From contig JAIMAG010000003.1 of NCBI GenBank assembly GCA_023512135.1, forward strand, positions 62,001 to 126,000: a stretch of 64,000 bases of DNA, in the 5' to 3' direction. The position numbers and the translations under genes were made by a program. Positions 16,076 through 23,065 of this stretch are shown piece by piece; the stretch's first letter is position 1; each line of letters starts with the position of its first letter. This DNA is from Terriglobia bacterium. Lineage in GTDB: Bacteria; Acidobacteriota; Terriglobia; Acidiferrales; UBA7541. The notes below the pieces were generated by a model. That model ran no database searches, was not told the DNA's origin, and saw only the letters and a list, made by a program, of their open reading frames with translations.

Positions 16076-16582
16076 CTAGCGACGTGTGCGACGCCGGCCG
16101 CGCGCAGCAGTGTTCGGGCGGCGGTAGTCGCCGCTTTTGCCGCCCGTTTTGCTGAGCAGAACGATTTCGGCGATGGTGATGCCTTTGTCGAGCGCCTTGC
16201 ACATGTCATAGAGCGTCAGCGCGGCCGCCGCCACCGCCACTAGCGCTTCCATTTCGACGCCGGTTGGCGCCATCGCAGCGACCTGCGAGGTCAGTTCCAC
16301 TCCATTCTGACGCACCCGCGCAGTTACATCAATGTGCGTGAGCGGCAGAGGATGACAAAGAGGAATCCACTCCGCGGTGCGTTTGGCAGCCGCAATGCCC
16401 GCAATCCGCGCGACCTCGAAGGGGTTGCCCTTCGGCGTCTGCAGGCGGCGCACCGCGCGCAGCACCCGTGGCGGCATGCGAACCCAGCCACGCGCGCTGG
16501 CTGTGCGCAGGGTGGCCGGCTTGGCGGAAACGTCCACCATGCGCACCGCGCCCGAAGCCCGGTAGTGGGAAAGCCTCGCCAT
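16076..16582 (-). CDS. moaC: Cyclic pyranopterin monophosphate synthase
   Basis: 168 residues. Makes cyclic pyranopterin monophosphate from the MoaA product, the first stage of molybdopterin synthesis. Diagnostic stretches are MVDVSAKPATLRTA, the IPLCHPLPLTHIDV active-site loop, GVEMEALVAVAAAALTLYDMCKA, and KTGGKSGDY. The C-terminal tail (TAARGRRRTRR) is basic and beyond the usual end. It lies downstream of moeA with a 37-base gap. Confidence 0.96.
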   Translation of the reverse strand: MARLSHYRASGAVRMVDVSAKPATLRTASARGWVRMPPRVLRAVRRLQTPKGNPFEVARIAGIAAAKRTAEWIPLCHPLPLTHIDVTARVRQNGVELTSQVAAMAPTGVEMEALVAVAAAALTLYDMCKALDKGITIAEIVLLSKTGGKSGDYRRPNTAARGRRRTRR

Positions 16583-16619
16583 GAACCGTTCTGAGCCTCC
16601 TTGCTGCCACGCCGACGGG

Positions 16620-17834
16620 TCAGAGGCGGTCGCGGCGCGGCAGCACGTCCACCCACTCGCCTGCCTCCCATTCCAGCCTGGTTTCGGGCACCAGCAGGAA
16701 AGCGTTGGCCTGGACCAGCGCCACGATATCGCCGGAACCCTGCCAAGGCAACTCCCGCACCACCGGTTCGCCGGCTTCCCAGCGCACCTCGGCTGGGAGG
16801 AAATGCGTGAGCTCGGCCCGCTGCCGCACCGGAGCGGCCAGCCGCGCCCGGAAAGTGGCCAGCGGTCGCGCCGGCATCCCGCTCAGTAGGTCCAGAGCGG
16901 GCACGACAAACAGCTCGAAAGTGACCATCGTCGAAACCGGATTGCCCGGCAAACCGAACACAAACGTTTCCCCGCAGACCCCGAACACGGCGGGCCGACC
17001 AGGACGAATCCGCACCGCGTCGAAGCACGCGACCGTACCCAGCCGCTCCAGCACTGCTTCCACAAGGTCGTACTTCCCAGCCGAGACCCCGCCGGAAAGC
17101 ACCAAGACGTCTTCGCGCAGTCCACGTTCGATGCACTGCTGCAGCCGGTCCTCGCGGTCGGGTGCATTGCCGAGCAGTACCGGCTCAGCCCCGGCCAGCC
17201 GCACCTGCGCGGACAACGCGATGCTGTTCGAATTGCGAATTTCGAACGGGCCCGGCTGAGCTTCTACGGGCACGACCTCGTCGCCGGTCGAGAGAATCGC
17301 GACACGCGGCCGGCGAAAAACGCCGAGCTCGGCACGACCCACCTGCGCCGCCAGAGCCAGCTCGGCAAAGCCGAGCCGCAACCCGGGCCGCATCAACACC
17401 TGGCCAGCGCGAGCTTCGCTGCCGCGCGGAACCAGATTCTGGCCGGGATGGGCAGCACGGTGGAGCGTGACGCGCTCTCCGGCAACGGCGGTGTGTTCGA
17501 GCATGACCACAGCGTCCGCCCCGCGCGGCACCGGAGCACCGGTCATAATTTGCACGCACTGGCCGTGGCCGACTTCGCCGGCAAACGCCGCGCCGGCCCG
17601 CGCTTCGCCGATACAGCGAAGCACCGCGGGCACTGCCCCGGCATCGGCGGCACGCACGGCGAAGCCATCGCGGGTCGAGCGGTCAAACGGTGGGTAGTCG
17701 CGGTCGGCAACTACCGGTTCGGCCAGCACGCGGCCCAATGCTTCGGCGACCGCCACGGTTTCGCTCGGCGGGGTGCCACAGCGTGCTGAAACCGTCTCGA
17801 TGACCTTTGCCCGCGCTTCGGTGTACGCCAGCAT
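16620..17834 (-). CDS. moeA: Molybdopterin molybdenumtransferase
   Basis: 404 residues. Inserts molybdate into adenylated molybdopterin. The N-terminal half shows the MoeA segments DYPPFDRSTRDGFAVRAAD and IMTGAPVPRGADAVVM. The MogA-like domain contains ILSTGDEVV, LSGGVSAGKYD and GLPGNPVSTM. The C-terminal domain IV is complete. ATG 17834. It is 49 bases below purA and heads the Moco part of this run. Confidence 0.96.
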   Translation of the reverse strand: MLAYTEARAKVIETVSARCGTPPSETVAVAEALGRVLAEPVVADRDYPPFDRSTRDGFAVRAADAGAVPAVLRCIGEARAGAAFAGEVGHGQCVQIMTGAPVPRGADAVVMLEHTAVAGERVTLHRAAHPGQNLVPRGSEARAGQVLMRPGLRLGFAELALAAQVGRAELGVFRRPRVAILSTGDEVVPVEAQPGPFEIRNSNSIALSAQVRLAGAEPVLLGNAPDREDRLQQCIERGLREDVLVLSGGVSAGKYDLVEAVLERLGTVACFDAVRIRPGRPAVFGVCGETFVFGLPGNPVSTMVTFELFVVPALDLLSGMPARPLATFRARLAAPVRQRAELTHFLPAEVRWEAGEPVVRELPWQGSGDIVALVQANAFLLVPETRLEWEAGEWVDVLPRRDRL

Positions 17835-17883
17835 GTCACGGGAAGTTTAGCAAGAAACGGGTGCGCGCCGGGGCAGCGATGGC

Positions 17884-19182
17884 TCAGAGCCAGGAAGCCA
17901 GCCGGGTGCCCTCGGGCACGATGGTGGCTTCCCGTTCAGGCCCCGTGGAAATCATCCCGATTTCGACCCCCAGCTCATCGGAGATGAAGTTCAGGTAGTC
18001 CCGTGCCGCCTGGGGCAGTCGGTGGAGTTCACGGATGCCGGATGTGGCTGCCTGCCAGCCCCTGAGCGTTCGGTAGCGCGGCTGCACCTGGGCCAGCTTT
18101 TCGGCTTCGGCGGGCATTTCCTCAAGCGGCGTACCCCGGTAGCTGTAGCCGACGCAGACCTGGATTTCCGGCTGCGTATCGAACACGTCGAGCTTGGTTA
18201 CCACCAGCGAATCAATGCCGTTGATCATCACGGCGTAGCGCAGAATCACCAGGTCGAGCCAGCCACAACGCCGCGGCCGGCCAGTGACGGCGCCGTATTC
18301 GTTGCCGCGGTCACGCACCTGACGGGCTTCCAGATCCGGCATTTCGGTCGGAAACGGCCCGCTGCCGACGCGGGTCGTGTAGGCCTTGGTGACCCCGATG
18401 ACGCCGGTGATGCGCGTCGGGGCAATGCCCAGACCCGTGCAGGCCCCGCCCACCGTTGCGTTCGAGGAAGTCACATAGGGATAGGTGCCGTGGTCGATGT
18501 CCAGCATGGTGCCCTGCGCACCCTCAAAGAGCACCCTGCGGCCTTCACGGAGTGCGCGGTCGAGCAGCGCGGAAGTGTCCGTGACAAATCCGCGCAGCCG
18601 CTCCCCCAGCGCCAGATACTGCTCGGCCAGGCCCGCTGTGTCCAGCCGTTCGCGGAATGCCGCTTCGCAAAAGGCGCTTTTTTCTTTCACGACTCGGGCC
18701 AGTTTGGTGCGGAAGCTTTCCGGGTCGAGCAGGTCGCAAACACGCAGCCCGCGCCGCGCCATTTTGTCTTCGTAGGCCGGCCCGATGCCACGCGAGGTGG
18801 TGCCGATTTTCGCTTCGCCGAGCGCCGCTTCAGCCAGTTTGTCGAGCAGGCGATGGTACGGAAAAATCAGATGCGCACGATTGGAAAGGTGCAGACGGCC
18901 GTCGACGTCAATGCCGGCCTGGGTGAGCTGCTCCAGCTCGGCGACCAGTGCAGCCGGGTCTACCACCACGCCGGCGCCGATCACAGCTTGCTTGTCTGGG
19001 CGCAGGATGCCGCACGGGGTCAGTTGGAGAACGAAGCGGCGCCCGTTGAAAATCACCGTGTGGCCGGCATTGTGGCCCCCCTGGCAGCGCGCCACGTAGT
19101 CAAACGAGCCGGCCAGGTAGTCCACCACCTTGCCTTTGCCCTCGTCGCCCCACTGAGCACCGACCACGACAATCGCTGTCAT
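17884..19182 (-). CDS. purA: Adenylosuccinate synthetase
   Basis: 432 residues. Condenses IMP and aspartate with GTP to form adenylosuccinate, the first committed step to AMP. It begins with the GTP-binding WGDEGKGK loop and shows GGHNAGHT, TTSRGIGPAYEDK and the GRPRRCGWLD C-terminal region. Length is normal. AGGTGG lies right before ATG 19182. It may be the first gene of the purA-moeA-moaC-regulator-mogA run. Confidence 0.97.
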   Translation of the reverse strand: MTAIVVVGAQWGDEGKGKVVDYLAGSFDYVARCQGGHNAGHTVIFNGRRFVLQLTPCGILRPDKQAVIGAGVVVDPAALVAELEQLTQAGIDVDGRLHLSNRAHLIFPYHRLLDKLAEAALGEAKIGTTSRGIGPAYEDKMARRGLRVCDLLDPESFRTKLARVVKEKSAFCEAAFRERLDTAGLAEQYLALGERLRGFVTDTSALLDRALREGRRVLFEGAQGTMLDIDHGTYPYVTSSNATVGGACTGLGIAPTRITGVIGVTKAYTTRVGSGPFPTEMPDLEARQVRDRGNEYGAVTGRPRRCGWLDLVILRYAVMINGIDSLVVTKLDVFDTQPEIQVCVGYSYRGTPLEEMPAEAEKLAQVQPRYRTLRGWQAATSGIRELHRLPQAARDYLNFISDELGVEIGMISTGPEREATIVPEGTRLASWL

Positions 19183-19405
19183 CCACCTGACCTTGCCCTG
19201 GAGTGTGTTGCCGGCGGCAGCTTTCCCCTGCGCACAGTCAGACTCAACCGTTCACAACCACGCAGAGGGAAAAGAAAAAGAAGCGCCGACGGCGCGCAAA
19301 CCGCTATGCTACCCGCAGCCGACAACGAAAGGCAAGAAGCCTTCTGCGGCCACACGGACACCGCAGCGCCGCTCTACCGGCCCTGAACGGTCGGTGCGAA
19401 TGGCG

Positions 19406-19741
19406 TCAGCCCAGATGGCGGGTGACGAGCCGTTCGATCTGCTCCTTGGGAACGGCACCGACCAGCTGGTCGGCCACCTGGCCGTTTTTGAACAGCAGCA
19501 GGGTGGGGATACCGCGGATGTTGTACTCTCCGGCGGACTGGTTGTTTTCGTCCACGTTCAGCTTGACCACTTTCAGCCGCCCCTGGAACTGATTGGCGAT
19601 GGCCTCGACGGCCGGAGCAATCATGTGGCAGGGGCGGCACCACTCTGCCCAGAAGTCCACCAGCACGGGCTGGGTTTTGCTGGCTTCGAGCACTTCTGTT
19701 TTGAAGTCCCTATCGGTCACATTCTGGATGTTGGCAGCCAT
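19406..19741 (-). CDS. trxA: Thioredoxin with WCRPC active site
   Basis: 111 residues. Small dithiol reductant of the cytoplasm. The active site is C35/C38, but the intervening dipeptide is Arg-Pro instead of the usual Gly-Pro, which should shift redox behaviour slightly. The cis-Pro loop (IRGIPTLLLF) and the C-terminal helix are intact. ATG 19741 is chosen since homology begins at once (NVTDRDF), and GGAAGGG lies upstream. It follows glgA with a 56-base gap. It is a likely electron donor for MsrB. Confidence 0.95.
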   Translation of the reverse strand: MAANIQNVTDRDFKTEVLEASKTQPVLVDFWAEWCRPCHMIAPAVEAIANQFQGRLKVVKLNVDENNQSAGEYNIRGIPTLLLFKNGQVADQLVGAVPKEQIERLVTRHLG

Positions 19742-19797
19742 ACTCGATTGTTCCCTTCCTGACCTCTTTCCGCTCCCGGAACGGGCGGAAAGCCAGT

Positions 19798-21264
19798 CTA
19801 TTGGATGGCGCCGACGGCGCGCGGGATTCTGGCTTCCCGCGCCTGCTGGTACAGCCGCAGGTAGTCGGCCGCTGAAGTCTTCCAAGAGAAATCCTGGGTC
19901 ATGCCGTTCAACATCAGCCTGCGCCAAGCCTTCTGGTCGCGGAAGCAGCGCAGGGCTTCGCGCACGGCGGCGAGCAGGGCACGGCCTTCATATTCCCGGA
20001 ACTTGAATCCGTTGCCACGGCCGGTGCGTGGGTCGAACGGCTCGATGGTGTCGTCGAGCCCGCCGGTGGCCCGCACAATGGGCACGGTGCCGTATTTCAG
20101 GCTGTAGAGCTGATTCAGCCCGGACGGCTCGTAGCGTGATGGCATCAGGAACATATCCGCGCCTGCCTCGATTTTGTGCGCCAGCACATTGTCGTAGGCG
20201 ATGCGAGCAGCAAACCGCGCCGGGAACCGTGCGGCCAGTTCCCGGAACAGGAGCTCGTAGCGGGCCTCGCCGGTGCCGAGCGCCGTGATGCACAGGTCTT
20301 CTTCCATCAACTCATCGGCCACTTCGGCAATCAGGTCAAATCCCTTCTGGTCGACAAACCGGGAAACTATCCCGATGACCGGACGATTCAAATTCTCTGC
20401 CGGTAGTTTGAACTCGGCCAGCAGGTCGCGCTTGCATTCGCGCTTGCCGGAGGGATCTTTTGCGGAGTAGTGGGCGACGATGAACGGGTCGGTTTCCGGG
20501 TTCCAGGCGCTGTAGTCCACTCCGTTCAGGATACCCACCAGCCGGTCGGCGCGGCGGCGTATCACGCCGTCCAGACCGTGGCCATACTCCGGCGTTTGAA
20601 TCTCCTGCGCATAGCGGCGGCTGACCGTAGTAATCCAGTCGGCAAACAGCAGTCCGCCCTTCAGGTAATTCACCTTGCCGAAGAATTCCAACGCTTCGAT
20701 GTGAAACAGCGTCTCGGGCAAGCCGACGCGCGCCAGCACGTCTCGGGGAAACAAACCATGATAGCCGAGGTTGTGCACGGTGAGAATGGTCGGCACGTGG
20801 CGGAAGGCCGGGTCGGGGGCATAGACGGTCTTCAGCAGCACGGGCACCAGCGCGGCCTGCCAGTCGTGGCAGTGCAGGACATCTGCCGGCCAGACTTGCT
20901 TGGCCACTTCCAGCGCCGCACGACTGAATTCAGCGAACCGCTCGGCATTGTCGGGATAGTCCACGCCCTGTACCCCGTAGAGCTGTTCGCGGTCGAAATA
21001 TTCCGGGTCATCTACAAAGAAATAGCGCACACCGTTGACCACCGTGCCATCGGCGATGGCGGGAAAGCGCAGCACCGGCCCCAGGGGAATCGTCAGGCTG
21101 GGCACCAGCACCTTGTTGACCCGTGTTCCCCGGTAGCGCGGCAGCACCACGGCGACCTCATGGCCCAGCTCGACCAGCGCCTTCGGAAGCCCCTCGATGA
21201 CATCGGCCAACCCGCCCGTCTTCGAGAACGGCAGGCCTTCGGGAGAAATGAACAGGATGCGCAT
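19798..21264 (-). CDS. glgA: Glycogen (starch) synthase, GT5 family
   Basis: 488 residues. Extends alpha-1,4-glucan from an NDP-glucose, normally ADP-glucose. The N-terminal Rossmann domain has SKTGGLADVIEGLP. The C-terminal GT-B domain has GIVSRFVDQKGFDL, PSRYEPSGLNQLYSLKYGT and ATGGLDDT. Length is normal for bacterial GlgA. No glgB or glgC is adjacent. It diverges from rsmA across 112 bases. Confidence 0.96.
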   Translation of the reverse strand: MRILFISPEGLPFSKTGGLADVIEGLPKALVELGHEVAVVLPRYRGTRVNKVLVPSLTIPLGPVLRFPAIADGTVVNGVRYFFVDDPEYFDREQLYGVQGVDYPDNAERFAEFSRAALEVAKQVWPADVLHCHDWQAALVPVLLKTVYAPDPAFRHVPTILTVHNLGYHGLFPRDVLARVGLPETLFHIEALEFFGKVNYLKGGLLFADWITTVSRRYAQEIQTPEYGHGLDGVIRRRADRLVGILNGVDYSAWNPETDPFIVAHYSAKDPSGKRECKRDLLAEFKLPAENLNRPVIGIVSRFVDQKGFDLIAEVADELMEEDLCITALGTGEARYELLFRELAARFPARFAARIAYDNVLAHKIEAGADMFLMPSRYEPSGLNQLYSLKYGTVPIVRATGGLDDTIEPFDPRTGRGNGFKFREYEGRALLAAVREALRCFRDQKAWRRLMLNGMTQDFSWKTSAADYLRLYQQAREARIPRAVGAIQ

Positions 21265-21376
21265 CGCGTTTGCTCGAAGCGGAAACGATAAACGATGCGC
21301 TGCAGAACGTCAACGCGATCTCCAGCAGCATTTCGCACGCGGCCCTGCTAGACTCAACCAGTAGACGCATACTGGC

Positions 21377-22144
21377 ATGCCGCAGCGGCTCGGACAGCAC
21401 TTCCTGCAGGGACCCTGGCGCCACCGCATCTTCGAACAGATGGCTGTGCGCGGCGATCAGTTCTGGCTGGAAATCGGGGCCGGCCGGGGTGAAATGACTC
21501 GCGAGCTGGCCGCGCGGGCCGGACGCGTGGTGGCCGTCGAAGTGGATCCCCGGCTGGTGGAATCCCTTCGGGAATTGCAGCGGCAGGCGCCGAATCTGGA
21601 GGTCGTCTCCGGCGACGTGCTCGCGCTCGATCTGAGCGCGCTGGCCGGAGCCGAACGCGTACACGTCTACGGCAACATCCCCTACTACATCACCGGGCCT
21701 ATCCTGCGGCACCTGTTCGCACACATCCACGCGCTGGCCGATATCCATCTGGTGGTGCAATTGGAGGTGGCCGCGCGGCTCACGGCGCGTCCGGGGCGTC
21801 GCGACTACGGGTTTCTTTCCGTGCTGGCCCGGTTCTACACAACGCCTGAATTCCTGCTCCGCATTCCGCCGGGAGCCTTCCGGCCGGCTCCCCGGGTAGC
21901 TTCGGCACTGGTGCGATTGCGGCCGCCCGGGATGCGCGCGCAACTGGCCATTCCCAACGAAGCTGAATTCGTAGATTTTCTTGCCCGCTGCTTCGAGCAA
22001 AAACGAAAAACGCTGCGAAACAATCTGCGGAGCGTCGTCGGCGCGCGGGCCGAAGCGCTGCTGGCTGCGGCCGGTCTGGCGTCCAACGTGCGTGCCGAAC
22101 AGCTCACCCTGGAACAATTCGCCGTGCTGTTCCGCATGCTGTAG
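21377..22144 (+). CDS. rsmA: 16S rRNA dimethyladenosine transferase
   Basis: 255 residues. Dimethylates two adjacent adenines near the 3' end of 16S rRNA (KsgA). The start MPQRLGQHFLQ, SAM site WLEIGAGRGEMT, and catalytic NIPYYITGPIL are all present, with a C-terminal helical domain (FEQKRKTLRNNL). Length is typical. A TAGACT -10-like box lies at 21349-21354. Convergent with the phosphodiesterase gene, eight bases apart. Confidence 0.96.
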   Translation: MPQRLGQHFLQGPWRHRIFEQMAVRGDQFWLEIGAGRGEMTRELAARAGRVVAVEVDPRLVESLRELQRQAPNLEVVSGDVLALDLSALAGAERVHVYGNIPYYITGPILRHLFAHIHALADIHLVVQLEVAARLTARPGRRDYGFLSVLARFYTTPEFLLRIPPGAFRPAPRVASALVRLRPPGMRAQLAIPNEAEFVDFLARCFEQKRKTLRNNLRSVVGARAEALLAAAGLASNVRAEQLTLEQFAVLFRML

Positions 22145-22152
22145 TGTGCCGC

Positions 22153-22878
22153 TCAACGGGCGCGGAGCAGTGCGATCAGGCGGTCGGGATAATCCGTGAT
22201 GATTCCGTCTACGCCCATTGCAATCAGGTTGCGCATCGGTTCGGGTTCGTTCACGGTCCAGGGAACCACCATCAGTCCGGCGGCGTGTGCCTGCCGAACC
22301 ATTTCGCGGGAAACCAGTGTCCAGTGCGGCGCCACCTGGCGGGCACCAACGCTCAGTGCGCGTTCCACCAGGCCTGCTGCCTGATGCTGCTCGAGCAGAC
22401 CGGTCATCCATGACGGTTCCAGGTCGTAGATCGCTTTCAAAATCTGCGCATCGAAGCAGAGCACGACCAGTCGATCGGTAACTGCCGAGCCGCGCAGCGC
22501 GCCCACCAGCGCGTGCTCGCTGCGCCAGACTCCGCCTGGCTTGAGCTCCAGGTAGAGACCGATGTCGTGCTCGAGCGAAAACGCCAGGATCTCCTCGAGC
22601 GTGGGAATGCGTTCGCCGGCAAACTCGGGAGCGAACCAGGATCCGGCGTCCAGCTCGCGCAGCTCGGCCAGGGTGTGCTTGTCGACGCGACCACGGCCGC
22701 TGGTGGTCCGCTCCAGCGTCTCGTCGTGCACAGCGACCAGATGCGAATCGCGCGTCAGACGCAGGTCGGTTTCGATGAACCGTGCTCCAAGTTCCACGGC
22801 GCGACGGAATGCAGCCAGCGTATTTTCTGGCGCATAACCGGAAGCACCACGATGTGCAATGACCCAGGGACGAGACAC
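22153..22878 (-). CDS. Glycerophosphodiester phosphodiesterase
   Basis: 241 residues, GDPD/UgpQ type, no signal peptide, so cytoplasmic. Hydrolyses glycerophosphodiesters to glycerol-3-phosphate and an alcohol, which recycles phospholipid head groups. Motifs: HRGASGYAPENT (catalytic His), FIETDLRLT with the metal ligands, VAVHDETLERTT, and LYLELKPG. Start is GTG 22878. There is no Shine-Dalgarno sequence, but TAGCAT lies six bases before the codon, one of several such arrangements in this window. Confidence 0.93.
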   Translation of the reverse strand: MSRPWVIAHRGASGYAPENTLAAFRRAVELGARFIETDLRLTRDSHLVAVHDETLERTTSGRGRVDKHTLAELRELDAGSWFAPEFAGERIPTLEEILAFSLEHDIGLYLELKPGGVWRSEHALVGALRGSAVTDRLVVLCFDAQILKAIYDLEPSWMTGLLEQHQAAGLVERALSVGARQVAPHWTLVSREMVRQAHAAGLMVVPWTVNEPEPMRNLIAMGVDGIITDYPDRLIALLRAR

Positions 22879-23065
22879 GCAAACATGCTAGCAGAGGCGG
22901 CGCTTCTGAGCTGTTGCGCAATGGCACTGTGCCGCGATGGTGCAAACAGCGTGGACTCGGTACAACATTGCGCCCGCGTCCACATGCATCAGCCGCAGGC
23001 ACTGCACAACTCTTTGCCAGACAATCAGCTAGCCGTTGCGCCCGACACCCTCTTTGGCGCGCCTC

